From Anaerolineales bacterium UBA5797 (GTDB lineage Bacteria; Chloroflexota; Anaerolineae; Anaerolineales; Villigracilaceae): a stretch of 30,439 nt of DNA. The notes below the pieces were generated by a model, which did no database searches, was not told the DNA's origin, and worked only from the letters and a program-made list of their open reading frames with translations. The stretch's first letter is position 1. Every line of letters starts with the position of its first letter. The stretch covers positions 29,861 through 60,299 of the forward strand of contig DIDP01000058.1 of assembly GCA_002418205.1 (NCBI GenBank), read 5' to 3'. Positions 13,478-21,874 of this stretch are shown in pieces. Both the position numbers and the translations under genes were made by a program.

Positions 13478-14276
13478 TTTCAGATTCTCCGTTTCTCATC
13501 TTATTGACAATCGACTCTTGCGATTTATATTCGACCTCGACCAGCGTCAGCCCGTGAGCGGGTGCAAGACCGGACGGAAGCACGCTTCGCTTCGCGACCG
13601 GAACCTGATTCGCTAAAGAACGGGCGATGGATTCCGCCGGGACTTTTCCCTGCGCAACCGCCGCCTGGATGAACACCATCCTGCGAACCATCCGGTATAA
13701 AAAGGCGTCCGCCCAAACCTCAAAATGCCATTCATCTTCAGCAACCTGTGTCCATTCCGCCTTCATCACGGTGCGCACGGTCGTGCCTTTGGGAGTGGTC
13801 GGGGAACCGAAGGCAGAGAAATCGTGCGTCCCAATGAATTGCTTTGCAGCATCGGAAAGGGCATCGGGATTGATCCCGGGCCAGACCCGCCAGGAAAAAC
13901 GTTCGCGTAGCGGGTCACGCAATGACTGGCAGAACAACCTGTAACGATAACGGCGCGATGTGGCATCGAACCGCGGATGGAATTCCGCACCCACTGCCTG
14001 CACAGACCGGACAGCCATGTCACCCGGCAGGATGGAATTCAACGCACACAGGAGCTCTTCGTCAGAGTGGGACCAATTCAGATCAGCGGAAGCAACCTGT
14101 CCCGTCGCGTGAACGCCCGTGTCCGTCCGCCCGGACATGAGGATCGAGCGTCCTTTCCAGCCAAGCTTTTGCAGGGCTTTTTCAAGTTCACCCTGCACTG
14201 TTCTCGGATGTGCCTGTCGCTGGCTTCCGGCAAAACCGGCGCCGTCGTAGGCAAGAGTCAATTTGTAACGTGCCAT
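13446..14276 (-). CDS. truA: tRNA pseudouridine synthase A
   Basis: Makes pseudouridine at positions 38-40 of tRNA anticodon arms. The 276-aa protein has the catalytic D52 in GRTDTGVHA, the YRYRLF strand, the THDFSAFGS motif and FLYRMVRRMV, all typical of TruA. After the conserved GLTLVEVEYKS end it has a tail of about 24 residues that reads into the rplM gene, overlapping it by 32 nt. Lying between rplQ and rplM within a ribosomal operon is a common arrangement for truA. The start follows a 49-nt gap after rplQ. Confidence 0.95.
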   Translation of the reverse strand: MARYKLTLAYDGAGFAGSQRQAHPRTVQGELEKALQKLGWKGRSILMSGRTDTGVHATGQVASADLNWSHSDEELLCALNSILPGDMAVRSVQAVGAEFHPRFDATSRRYRYRLFCQSLRDPLRERFSWRVWPGINPDALSDAAKQFIGTHDFSAFGSPTTPKGTTVRTVMKAEWTQVAEDEWHFEVWADAFLYRMVRRMVFIQAAVAQGKVPAESIARSLANQVPVAKRSVLPSGLAPAHGLTLVEVEYKSQESIVNKMRNGESESVQVVLSESK

Positions 14277-14325
14277 TTTAGCTTCCAGCGTTTAGCAATA
14301 AGCTGCCAGCCGAATGCCCAAATCA

Positions 14326-14703
14326 CTATTCTTCAACCAGTTCCAATATGACCATTTCAGCCGAGTCGCCCATGCGGGGACCAAGCTTCAAAATGCGGGT
14401 GTAGCCGCCGTTGCGATTGGCATAACGAGGTGCGATCTCATCGAACAGCCGTTTGATCACCTGGTTGTCACCAAGTTTGGAAACTGCCAGGCGGCGGGCA
14501 TGCACCTTTTCTGCATCACCGGCCTGCGCGCTGTTGCGGGCAAGTGTGATCAGGCGTTCGGCGTCACCACGGATCGCGGCAGCTTTTGCACGGGTGGTCT
14601 TGATTCGCTCATGTGTAAAAAATTGTTTTATCAAGTTGCGACGCAGGGCTTTTCTTGCGCCTGTGCTGCGCCCAAGTCGATAACCAGAAATTTGATGTCG
14701 CAT
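14326..14703 (-). CDS. rplQ: 50S ribosomal protein bL17
   Basis: A 125-aa large-subunit protein. The N-terminal MRHQISGYRLGRSTGARKAL and the ERIKTTRAKA motif identify bL17, and the C-terminal GGYTRILKLGPRMGD segment is typical. GCGGAG precedes the ATG, and the gap to rpoA is 6 nt, so the two are in one operon as usual. Confidence 0.97.
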   Translation of the reverse strand: MRHQISGYRLGRSTGARKALRRNLIKQFFTHERIKTTRAKAAAIRGDAERLITLARNSAQAGDAEKVHARRLAVSKLGDNQVIKRLFDEIAPRYANRNGGYTRILKLGPRMGDSAEMVILELVEE

Positions 14704-14709
14704 TTCAAA

Positions 14710-15678
14710 TTACTCCGCAGAACTCGATTCTTCTTTCATATAGCCCTTCTCACGCATTTTCTGGCGGAGCTCATCGAGACTCTTTTCACCAAAATTGCGG
14801 ATGGACATTACAGCCGATTCACCTTTTTCGAGAAGGTCAAGCACATCGCCGACGGTGGTAATCCCCGTTCGCTTGAGGGAATTGAATACACGGACCGACA
14901 GATCCAGGGCTTCAACGGGTGTATCCGCCAGTTCGCTTGTCAGGCGGCTTCCACCTACTTCCTTCTCGACTGGTACAGTCAGTGTTTCTTCGCTGACACC
15001 GGCGATATAGCGCAGGTGATCGATCACGATCTTGGCAGCGGTGCTCAAGGCGCGCTCGGGTGAAATCGTTCCATCGGTCCAGATCTCAAGGATCAATTTG
15101 TCGTAATTCGTGCTCTGACCGACGCGGGCTGAAGTCACTTCCCAGTTCACACGCTTGACCGGGCTGTAGATGGCATCGATGGGCAACTCGCCAATGGGCA
15201 TATGCCCGCTGCGCTCATTTGCCGGTGAATACCCGCGTCCGCGCTCGACCGTAAACTCGATATCGAGCTTGGTCTTGGGACCATCCACAGTGAAAAGGTA
15301 CAACTCAGGGTTGACGATCTCAACCTCAGCCGGCGTAATGATATCCGCCGCGGTGACCGTCCCTTCGCCGCGCACTTCAAGGTGCATGCGGGTGCTGTCC
15401 ACGCCATCCAGCTTAAGACGTAACTGCTTGACCTGCAAGGTCACCTGGATGACATCCTCACGGACACCAGGAATTTCACTAAACTCATGCAACACATCCG
15501 CAATCCGGATGGATGTCACAGCCGCACCTTCCAGTGAAGAGAGAAGAACGCGGCGTAACGCATTGCCGAGTGTTACACCATACCCGCGTTCCAATGGGCT
15601 GATTACAAATTTACCGTAATTCCGAGCCTCGGCTTCGCGCTCGATCTTCGGCATAACCATGTTCGTGATACCCGTCAC
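14710..15678 (-). CDS. rpoA: DNA-directed RNA polymerase subunit alpha
   Basis: The 322-aa alpha subunit, which dimerises to start polymerase assembly. The N-terminal domain has FVISPLERGYGVTLGNALRRVLLSS. The C-terminal domain (about 245-310) has NSLKRTGITTVGDVL and IRNFGEKSLDEL, which bind upstream DNA and activators. That conserved surface is what a class II regulator such as the Crp/Fnr protein in this window would contact. The start is GTG at 15678 with GAGAGGTGA just upstream. The N-terminus is about eight residues longer than the first conserved stretch. It follows rpsD after an 80-nt gap that contains two hairpins. Confidence 0.97.
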   Translation of the reverse strand: MTGITNMVMPKIEREAEARNYGKFVISPLERGYGVTLGNALRRVLLSSLEGAAVTSIRIADVLHEFSEIPGVREDVIQVTLQVKQLRLKLDGVDSTRMHLEVRGEGTVTAADIITPAEVEIVNPELYLFTVDGPKTKLDIEFTVERGRGYSPANERSGHMPIGELPIDAIYSPVKRVNWEVTSARVGQSTNYDKLILEIWTDGTISPERALSTAAKIVIDHLRYIAGVSEETLTVPVEKEVGGSRLTSELADTPVEALDLSVRVFNSLKRTGITTVGDVLDLLEKGESAVMSIRNFGEKSLDELRQKMREKGYMKEESSSAE

Positions 15679-15691
15679 GGTTCACCTCTCC

Positions 15692-15746
15692 CTGTATTTA
15701 CAGTAGAAACTCTGGCTGGTCGGATCAAACAAGCGCCAGCCAGAGT
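15692..15746 (-). promoter_or_regulatory. Hairpins between rpsD and rpoA
   Basis: A perfect 11-bp stem (15709-15719 with 15736-15746, 16-nt loop) is followed on the minus strand by a short palindrome, CTGTATTTACAG (15703-15692), then the rpoA ribosome binding site. No long T-run follows, so it does not look like a full terminator. In an operon with gaps mostly under 30 nt it is conspicuous. It could be a control site, a partial attenuator or an RNA processing site. Confidence 0.5.
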
Positions 15747-15758
15747 GGAAGAACTCAA

Positions 15759-16406
15759 CTAGCGTGAGTAGTACTCAACGATAAGCTGTTCGTTCAAACT
15801 TCCGTCAATCTCAGCGCGCTCCGGGAGGCGCTGAACGACGCCCATTAATTGTGTCGTATCGCGATTCAACCAGGCAGGAGATGTCCGGGCATTTGCCACG
15901 TCACCTACACCCTTAAAGTACTCAAGAGAGCGGGAACCTTCGCGGACCTCCACCGCATCGCCTTCCCTCAATAACATGGAGGGAACGTCGGTACGGCGGC
16001 CGTTCACAATGAAGTGACCGTGCGTCACCAATAGACGCGCCTGGGCACGACTGGAGGCATACCCCAGACGGTAGATCACGTTATCCAGCCGGGATTCCAG
16101 AATCTGCAAAAGATTCAAACCAGTCAGACCACGTCGTTGGAGAGCGACTTCATAATAACGCCGGAACTGCCTCTCGAGGATTCCATAAACACGTCGCGCA
16201 CGCTGTTTGGCTCGCAACTGGCGCAGGTAATCCGATTCACGCCCGGAGCGGTTTCCGCCGCGGCTGCCTGTGCGACCATGTTGACCGGGAGCAAAGCTGC
16301 GTCTTTCAAATGCACATTTGGGTGTAAAGCAGCGCTCACCCTTCAGATAAAGTTTTTCGCCTTCGCGCCGGCATAATTTACAAACCGGACCAATATTTTT
16401 CGACAT
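15759..16406 (-). CDS. rpsD: 30S ribosomal protein uS4 (zinc-binding form)
   Basis: A 215-aa primary 16S rRNA-binding protein and, in many bacteria, an autogenous repressor. It has the C+ type N-terminus with C9, C12, C26 and C31, which binds zinc. The S4 RNA-binding domain around SRAQARLLVTHGHFIVNGRR is clear. The ATG at 16406 is chosen because AGGAAAGAG lies just upstream and the conserved MSKNIGP begins there; the longer open frame runs into rpsK. It lies between rpsK and rpoA, the standard alpha-operon order. Confidence 0.96.
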   Translation of the reverse strand: MSKNIGPVCKLCRREGEKLYLKGERCFTPKCAFERRSFAPGQHGRTGSRGGNRSGRESDYLRQLRAKQRARRVYGILERQFRRYYEVALQRRGLTGLNLLQILESRLDNVIYRLGYASSRAQARLLVTHGHFIVNGRRTDVPSMLLREGDAVEVREGSRSLEYFKGVGDVANARTSPAWLNRDTTQLMGVVQRLPERAEIDGSLNEQLIVEYYSR

Positions 16407-16429
16407 AGATCTCTTTCCTCTATACCAGA

Positions 16430-16834
16430 TTACACGCGTCGCTTCTTCGGCGGACGACAACCATTATGCGGGATCGGGGTGATATCAGCAATCGAACGGA
16501 CCTTCAAACCCATGGCCTGGACGGCACGGATTGCATTCTCACGGCCCGGGCCAGGGCCCTTGACGAACAGGTCCACTTCCTGAATTCCCAACTGCTGGGC
16601 GGCTTTAATCGCCTGCTCAGCAGCAAGACGGGCAGCAAAGGGTGTGCTCTTCCGAGAACCCTTAAAACCTGCGGAACCTGCGCTTCCCCATGCAACAGTG
16701 TTACCTTCAGTATCTGTAACAGTCACAATTGTATTATTGAAGGAAGCAAAGATATGCACCTGCCCGGATGACAGGGAGCGTTTGCTTTTCTTTGCGCCCG
16801 AAGAACGGCGCGTGGATCTTACACTTTGAGCCAT
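16430..16834 (-). CDS. rpsK: 30S ribosomal protein uS11
   Basis: A 134-aa platform protein of the small subunit. HIFASFNNTIVTVTD, AWGSAGSAGFKGSRKSTPFAA, VKGPGPGRENAIRA and the C-terminal DITPIPHNGCRPPKKRRV are all conserved signatures. The NG pair where some bacteria form isoaspartate is present. It has a 15-nt gap to rpsM and a 23-nt gap to rpsD. Confidence 0.97.
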   Translation of the reverse strand: MAQSVRSTRRSSGAKKSKRSLSSGQVHIFASFNNTIVTVTDTEGNTVAWGSAGSAGFKGSRKSTPFAARLAAEQAIKAAQQLGIQEVDLFVKGPGPGRENAIRAVQAMGLKVRSIADITPIPHNGCRPPKKRRV

Positions 16835-16849
16835 ATTCTCTCCAACCTG

Positions 16850-17236
16850 TTATTTCTTGGCGCCACGGCGACGACCGCGTCCTGCAACGGTCTTCTTGGT
16901 ACCCTTGCGGGAGCGCGCATTTGTCCGCGTCCGCTGGCCGCGCACGGGCAAATTTCTACGATGGCGCATGCCGCGATACGAACCGATCTCGATCAGTCGC
17001 TTAATGCTCATCTGAACTTCGCGACGCAAATCGCCTTCAACAGTATAGTTTTTGCTAATGAACTCGCGGATCGCCGAGACTTCAGCCTCAGAAAGGTCCT
17101 TTACCCGCGTATCAGGATTAACCTTTGTGTGAGACAAAATCTCGCGCGCGCGAGTAGGTCCAACACCATATAGATAGGTGAGACCAACTTCAACCCGCTT
17201 ATTGCGGGGCAGATCAACGCCTTCAATTCTCGCCAT
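16850..17236 (-). CDS. rpsM: 30S ribosomal protein uS13
   Basis: A 128-aa small-subunit head protein that contacts the large subunit and tRNA. ARIEGVDLPRNKRVEVGLTYLYGVG and GSYRGMRHRRNLPVRGQRTRTNARSRKG are diagnostic, and the basic C-terminal tail is somewhat extended. It starts 8 nt after the rpmJ stop, with its ribosome binding site inside the end of rpmJ. Confidence 0.97.
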   Translation of the reverse strand: MARIEGVDLPRNKRVEVGLTYLYGVGPTRAREILSHTKVNPDTRVKDLSEAEVSAIREFISKNYTVEGDLRREVQMSIKRLIEIGSYRGMRHRRNLPVRGQRTRTNARSRKGTKKTVAGRGRRRGAKK

Positions 17237-17244
17237 AGTTCACA

Positions 17245-17358
17245 CTATCCCTGTCGTTGTTTATGTTTAGGATTTTCGCAGATGATGAATACTCTGCCTT
17301 TGCGCCGCACGATCCTGCATTTGGCGCAACGTTTCCGTACAGACGGTGAGACTTTCAT
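17245..17358 (-). CDS. rpmJ: 50S ribosomal protein bL36 (zinc form)
   Basis: A 37-aa protein beginning MKVSPSVRKRCAKCRIV and ending NPKHKQRQG. It has the zinc set C11, C14, C27 and H32, the C+ form. AAGGAG lies 10 nt before the ATG. It is the first gene after the internal promoter at 17411-17439 and heads the alpha-operon segment. Confidence 0.95.
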   Translation of the reverse strand: MKVSPSVRKRCAKCRIVRRKGRVFIICENPKHKQRQG

Positions 17359-17410
17359 AACAATACTACTCCTTGCTCATGACCATTCGCTACAAACAGC
17401 CAAGAGTTTG

Positions 17411-17439
17411 ATTATACACGTTTAGCTTTTTTTCGTCCA
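17411..17439 (-). promoter_or_regulatory. Internal promoter of the rpmJ-rpsM-rpsK-rpsD-rpoA segment
   Basis: On the minus strand, TGGACG (17439-17434) and a perfect TATAAT (17416-17411) are separated by 17 nt with an A-tract in the spacer. The predicted start near 17404 leaves a leader of about 46 nt before rpmJ. It lies in the 105-nt gap where infA is often found. Confidence 0.75.
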
Positions 17440-17463
17440 GAAAACACGCTTTATCTTGATGAG

Positions 17464-18234
17464 TCACAGGACAGTCAGGATCAGAGGTTCTCCTTCGGTG
17501 ACGGCAACCGAATGTTCAAAATGCGCCGTCAGCGACCCATCTGCAGACACCACGGTCCACTGGTCAGATAATACCTTTGTCTCGGGCGTTCCTACAAGCA
17601 CCATCGGCTCGATGGCAATGGTCATTCCAGGTTTGAGGGGCAAGCCCGTGCCAGCCCGGCCATAATTTGGCACCTGGGGGCCTTCATGCATCTGACGCCC
17701 AACACCGTGCCCGGTATATTCGCGCGTCACATGATAGCCGTAGCCTTCGACATAATATTGTATCGCCGCAGAGACATCGCCCGTCCGGTTGCCCACGCGC
17801 ATTTTTTCGATCGCGGCAGTGAGTGCTCCTTCGGTGACATCGAGCAATTTCCGGGCTTCAGGAGAAAGGTCTCCCACCCCGGCAGTGAGCGCGGAGTCAG
17901 CCACAAAACCATCCAGAACAGTGCCGCAATCGATTGAAACAATGTCACCGGCTTTGAGCTTACGATTCCTGCTCGGGATGCCGTGAACAAGTTCCTGGTT
18001 GATGCTCACCGTAATGGATGCAGGAAATGGGGGGTGCCCATATCCCTTGAACGGCGATATACATCCGTGTTTCCGCAGCACTCCCTCAGCAGCCGCGTTG
18101 AGTTCGGCAGTGGAAACACCCGGTTTTAAAAGTGCTTTTACTGTCGCCAGCACAGTTGCATTGATTCGCCCTGCTTCGCGCATGACTTCCAACTCTGCAG
18201 GGCTTTTTAGGTGGATCTGGCGAGCCCAATTCAT
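17464..18234 (-). CDS. map: Methionine aminopeptidase, type I
   Basis: Removes the initiator methionine from new proteins. The 256-aa enzyme has the full two-metal site D102, D113, H176, E209, E240 and the active-site H84, at the same relative spacing as in E. coli MetAP. There is no N-terminal zinc-finger extension, so it is the short type I form. It begins 5 nt after the adk stop, and the end of adk carries its weak ribosome binding site. Its position after secY-adk is typical. Confidence 0.97.
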   Translation of the reverse strand: MNWARQIHLKSPAELEVMREAGRINATVLATVKALLKPGVSTAELNAAAEGVLRKHGCISPFKGYGHPPFPASITVSINQELVHGIPSRNRKLKAGDIVSIDCGTVLDGFVADSALTAGVGDLSPEARKLLDVTEGALTAAIEKMRVGNRTGDVSAAIQYYVEGYGYHVTREYTGHGVGRQMHEGPQVPNYGRAGTGLPLKPGMTIAIEPMVLVGTPETKVLSDQWTVVSADGSLTAHFEHSVAVTEGEPLILTVL

Positions 18235-18239
18235 GGCAA

Positions 18240-18890
18240 CTACTTCTTCAATGCAGATATCAAATCTTCGGTCACCTGCTCGATGGTCTGCATTCCATCG
18301 ACCTCGACCAATTTTCCGTGATCTCTGTAATAAGTTATCAACGGAGAGGTCTGTTCAAGGTAGACCTGAATACGACGTTTCACCGTTTCAGCCTTATCAT
18401 CATCGCGCTGATAGAGTTCCGAACCGTCGAAATCACACCTGCCTGATTCGGCAGGCGGATTATATTTTTCATTGAAAATATGTCCGCTCGCCCGGCAGGT
18501 CCAGCGTCCACTCAACCTGTCTACAAGCACATCTTCAGCTCCCGTGATGAACGGGACTGCATCGACATGACCTCTGAATTCCTCAAGCATGGCTTCGAGC
18601 GCGTCCGCTTGTGCCGGGGTGCGGGGAAAACCATCCAAAATGGCACCAGCTTTACAGTCCGGACGATTGAGGCGTTCACGGATCATGGCGATGGTCACAT
18701 CGTCCGGAACCAGTTCTCCCCTGCCCATGTATGTCTGGGCAAGTTTCCCGAGTTCCGTCTGATTTTTAAGGTTCTCCCGAAACAAATCTCCTGATGAAAT
18801 GTGGGCCAATCCCGTTCGCTCTGATAGGATCTTCGCTTGCGTTCCCTTGCCTACACCAGGCGGTCCTAGAAGGACGATGAAGGTTGCCAT
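18240..18890 (-). CDS. adk: Adenylate kinase
   Basis: Interconverts ATP plus AMP with 2 ADP. The 216-aa long-form enzyme has the P-loop GPPGVGKGT (9-17), the AMP-binding SSGDLFREN and DGFPRTPAQA segments, and the LID domain (about 128-165). The four LID positions that bind zinc in Gram-positive enzymes are C132, S135, C152 and D155, so one cysteine is replaced by serine and metal binding is uncertain. The ATG at 18890 is preferred over GTG at 18896 because AGGAG lies 5 nt before it. It follows secY by 8 nt. Confidence 0.96.
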   Translation of the reverse strand: MATFIVLLGPPGVGKGTQAKILSERTGLAHISSGDLFRENLKNQTELGKLAQTYMGRGELVPDDVTIAMIRERLNRPDCKAGAILDGFPRTPAQADALEAMLEEFRGHVDAVPFITGAEDVLVDRLSGRWTCRASGHIFNEKYNPPAESGRCDFDGSELYQRDDDKAETVKRRIQVYLEQTSPLITYYRDHGKLVEVDGMQTIEQVTEDLISALKK

Positions 18891-18898
18891 GAACACTC

Positions 18899-20269
18899 CT
18901 AGCTTATGAGAAGTTTTTCTTGATAACCGTGCAGTTTCAGTTCAGCCTCAATATTCATGAATGTGTCGCGAACGACACCCACAACAATCAATAAACCTGA
19001 CGAGGAGACAAGGAACAAACCGGCTGTCCTTGCGGCAGCGGGAAAAATAACCTGTAAAATGAATGGCATGATCGCCACAAATCCCAGCAGCAGGGCGCCG
19101 GGTAAGGTGATGCGGCTTTGGATCTTGCTTAAGTATTTCTGTGTTGCGGCTCCGCTATGCACACCGGGGATCTGCGCGCCGGAACGTTTCAAACTGTCGC
19201 CGTAATTCTGCTGCTCGAAGAGAACGGTCGTATAGAAATAGGTGAAGCCAACCACCATGACGAAATACATCAACCAGTAGCCCCAGGAGTTTGTCCCTGT
19301 GGCATTGAAGAAGGACTGGATGCCCGCCGAGAAATTACGCACCCACTCGGTCTGCGAGTTGACGAAGAAACCCGCCACAATCGCCGGAAATTGAAGCAAC
19401 GCGCTCGCAAAGATCAATGGGATCATGCCCGAGAGGTTGACCATCAAAGGCAATGTCGGTTGAGGCATGCGGACGTTCTTGCCGCGCTGCATGGCATAAA
19501 AGACGGAGCTTTTATGAGGGTAAATGATGGGAACGTTCCGGCGTCCCTGCTGGACGTACACAATTGCAAGAACGGTCACAATAATGACAACCAGCATGGC
19601 AGGGATCAACGTGGCACGGTTCAATTCGTCATTCCAAAGCGCCACAATGTTCGAAGGGATCTGCGAGACGATACCGGCAAAAATAACGAGGGATAACCCC
19701 TGCCCGCGTATGCCATACTCGGAGATCAACTCACCCAGCCAGATCGCGAACATGGTGCCCGCGGTCATGACCAGAAGGGTGGTCACGGAAGTCAACCACA
19801 GGTCGGGGGTAAAACCGAAGGGGATGATCGTTTGTTGCGCGAGGTAATTGAACGTGTTGATCTGTCCGATCGCGGAGAGAGCCGCCATGGGAACCGCCAG
19901 GTAATAGGTCCACTTCTCCATCCATTGGCGGCCTTCACGCTGGTCTTCCTGCATTTTCCTCTGCAACGATGGAATGATGGGAACCAGCAACTGCAGAATG
20001 ATCTGGGCGGTAATATATGGGTAGACACCCATGGACAATACCGAGAAGTTGGAGATCGTCCCGCCGGAGAGCAGATTTAAAAATCCGAGGAAACCTCCGG
20101 CACCCTGTCCTTGAAAGAAGGCTGTCAGGGCTTCCCGATTGACACCCGGCGCAGGGATGTTCGCAGCGATACGAAAAAGGATCAAAATGCCCAGGGTGAT
20201 GAGCAACTTTTGTCGAATATCCTGCGAGCGCCAAAGAAAGCGCCAGGCTGATTGTTTCTTTTCAGGCAT
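18899..20269 (-). CDS. secY: Protein translocase subunit SecY
   Basis: The 456-aa channel subunit of the Sec translocon, with about ten membrane helices. Recognisable parts include the N-terminal QDIRQKLLITLGILILFRIA helix start, SVLSMGVYPYITAQIILQLL, SLVIFAGIVSQIP, the cytoplasmic loop before the PLMVNLSGMIPLIFASALL helix, and the RSGAQIPGVHSG segment in a ribosome-binding loop. Exporters such as the M4 protease and the lipoproteins in this window would use this channel. AGAGGAATC precedes the ATG, and rplO is 23 nt upstream. Confidence 0.97.
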   Translation of the reverse strand: MPEKKQSAWRFLWRSQDIRQKLLITLGILILFRIAANIPAPGVNREALTAFFQGQGAGGFLGFLNLLSGGTISNFSVLSMGVYPYITAQIILQLLVPIIPSLQRKMQEDQREGRQWMEKWTYYLAVPMAALSAIGQINTFNYLAQQTIIPFGFTPDLWLTSVTTLLVMTAGTMFAIWLGELISEYGIRGQGLSLVIFAGIVSQIPSNIVALWNDELNRATLIPAMLVVIIVTVLAIVYVQQGRRNVPIIYPHKSSVFYAMQRGKNVRMPQPTLPLMVNLSGMIPLIFASALLQFPAIVAGFFVNSQTEWVRNFSAGIQSFFNATGTNSWGYWLMYFVMVVGFTYFYTTVLFEQQNYGDSLKRSGAQIPGVHSGAATQKYLSKIQSRITLPGALLLGFVAIMPFILQVIFPAAARTAGLFLVSSSGLLIVVGVVRDTFMNIEAELKLHGYQEKLLIS

Positions 20270-20292
20270 ATTGTGATTCCTCTATACCGCGG

Positions 20293-20748
20293 TTAACTGA
20301 TCAGTTCCACGCTGCCGCCAGCCTTCTCGATCTTGGCTTTGGCGCTGGCAGTGACGCGGTGTACGCGCACCTTCAACGCAACCTGCACATCGCCGCGTCC
20401 GAGGATGACGACCGGTTTGCGGGGATCACGAAGAAGACGGGCATTTGTCAGGGAATCAGGAGTAACCTCGGCATCCGCCTTGAACGACTCGGTCAGTTGG
20501 TCCAGGTTAACCTCATTATATTCGACCCGATTCAAGGGGGTGAATCCCTGACCACGCATGAACGGCAGACGGCGATAGAACGGGAGATTGCCGCCCTGGC
20601 GATAGATCTTGCCACCTTCGCCGGAACGGGCGCCCTGGCCCTTTGTACCGCGGCCGGCGGTCTTTCCCTGCCCGGCAGAAATACCGCGTCCGACACGTTT
20701 TTTGTTTTTCTTGGAGCCCGGATTGGGCACGAGTTCATGTAATTTCAT
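20293..20748 (-). CDS. rplO: 50S ribosomal protein uL15
   Basis: A 151-aa large-subunit protein. MKLHELVPNPGSKKNKKRVGRG with the GQGKTAGRGTKGQGARSG glycine-rich stretch is diagnostic. The C-terminal KAKIEKAGGSVEL end is typical. It sits between rpmD (8-nt gap) and secY, the normal spc-operon order. Confidence 0.97.
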   Translation of the reverse strand: MKLHELVPNPGSKKNKKRVGRGISAGQGKTAGRGTKGQGARSGEGGKIYRQGGNLPFYRRLPFMRGQGFTPLNRVEYNEVNLDQLTESFKADAEVTPDSLTNARLLRDPRKPVVILGRGDVQVALKVRVHRVTASAKAKIEKAGGSVELIS

Positions 20749-20756
20749 CGTACTTC

Positions 20757-20954
20757 CTACTCTTCGACTTGAACCAGGTGGATGACCTTCTGGATCATCC
20801 CGCGCAAGGCGGGGTTATCCTTGTGTTCCACCGTCTGATGCATTCGACGCAGACCGAGCGCCTTGACCGTATCCTTTTGAACCTTAGTGTATCCAATGGG
20901 ACTGCGGACAAGGGTCACGCGGATGGTCCCGCCACTGGTTTCCTTCTTAGGCAT
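20757..20954 (-). CDS. rpmD: 50S ribosomal protein uL30
   Basis: A 65-aa protein. IRVTLVRSPIGYTKVQKDTVKALGL and the LRRMHQTVEHKDNPALRGMI segment identify uL30. The ATG at 20954 has GGAGGAAGC before it and lies inside the last codons of rpsE, an 8-nt overlap. The longer open frame upstream is only rpsE sequence in another frame. Confidence 0.95.
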   Translation of the reverse strand: MPKKETSGGTIRVTLVRSPIGYTKVQKDTVKALGLRRMHQTVEHKDNPALRGMIQKVIHLVQVEE

Positions 20955-21495
20955 GTTGCTTCCTCCGTTCCCAGAATGGCAACAACTCACTTACATTCTT
21001 GCCGCGCCGCGCCGCCTCTTCCTGGGGCGACTTCAATTGTTCAAGGGCATCAAACGTTGCCTGCACCACATTCAGCACATTGGCGCTTCCCTGGGATTTT
21101 GTCAGAATATCGCGTACGCCAGCCACTTCGAGAACAGCACGCACGCCACCGGCTGCAATAACACCGGTACCGGGCGAAGCGGGCTTCAACATCACGCGGG
21201 CGCCTGCCACCTTCCCCAAGACCTCATGAGGGATGGTCGTCCCTGCAAGATGGACAACACGCATATTCTTGCGGGCGCGTTCGGAAGCTTTCCGCATCGC
21301 ATCGGGGACCGCATTGGCCTTTCCGACGCCCATGGAAATGGTGCCCTTCTTATCGCCGACAACCACGGTCACACGGAATTGAAAGCGGCGTCCGCCCTTC
21401 ACCACCTTGGCAACACGCGCGATCTCAATGACGCGTTCCTCGAATTGGTCCTGCAATTCGTAATCCTGCTGTTCGTTTCGTTTATTATCTGCCAT
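20947..21495 (-). CDS. rpsE: 30S ribosomal protein uS5
   Basis: A 182-aa small-subunit protein involved in decoding accuracy. RVAKVVKGGRRFQFRV, VGVGKANAVPDAMRKA and the ASPGTGVIAAGGVRAVLE loop are conserved. The ATG at 21495 is chosen because GGAG lies 7 nt upstream; a GTG four codons earlier overlaps that site. It ends 8 nt inside rpmD and starts 11 nt after rplR. Confidence 0.96.
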   Translation of the reverse strand: MADNKRNEQQDYELQDQFEERVIEIARVAKVVKGGRRFQFRVTVVVGDKKGTISMGVGKANAVPDAMRKASERARKNMRVVHLAGTTIPHEVLGKVAGARVMLKPASPGTGVIAAGGVRAVLEVAGVRDILTKSQGSANVLNVVQATFDALEQLKSPQEEAARRGKNVSELLPFWERRKQHA

Positions 21496-21506
21496 TTGCT
21501 TCTCCA

Positions 21507-21872
21507 CTAGAACTGCAAGCCGCCTTCACGCGCACCATCTGCAAGCGCTTTAATGCGCCCGATATAACGATAACCGCCGCGGTCGAAAACAACCGCCGCA
21601 ATCCCCTTGCCTTTGGCACGCTCAGCAACCGTCTGACCGACAAGTTTTGCCTGTTCGGATTTCTTCAAACCTTTCATCTTCTCCCGCAGGTCTTTATCCA
21701 CATTGGACGCTGACACAAGCGTATGCCCGGACTGGTCATCGATCACCTGGGCATAGATTCCGGTCAGACTGCGGAAAACGTTCAAACGCGGACGTTGGGC
21801 TGTTCCCGTCAAATTTTTACGGACGCGTGCGTGACGGCGCGCCCGCGCAACAGCACGAGATTTATTAGCCAT
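21507..21872 (-). CDS. rplR: 50S ribosomal protein uL18
   Basis: A 121-aa 5S rRNA-binding protein. The RARRHARVRKNLTGTAQRPRLNVFRS start, the GHTLVSASN strand and the FDRGGYRYIGRIKALADGAREGGLQF end are diagnostic. It begins 2 nt after the rplF stop and is of usual length. Confidence 0.97.
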   Translation of the reverse strand: MANKSRAVARARRHARVRKNLTGTAQRPRLNVFRSLTGIYAQVIDDQSGHTLVSASNVDKDLREKMKGLKKSEQAKLVGQTVAERAKGKGIAAVVFDRGGYRYIGRIKALADGAREGGLQF

Positions 21873-21874
21873 GG

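Noticed and set aside
14277..14325. 49-nt gap between rplQ and truA as a regulatory site
   Set aside because: I see only short imperfect repeats and no promoter or terminator pattern.
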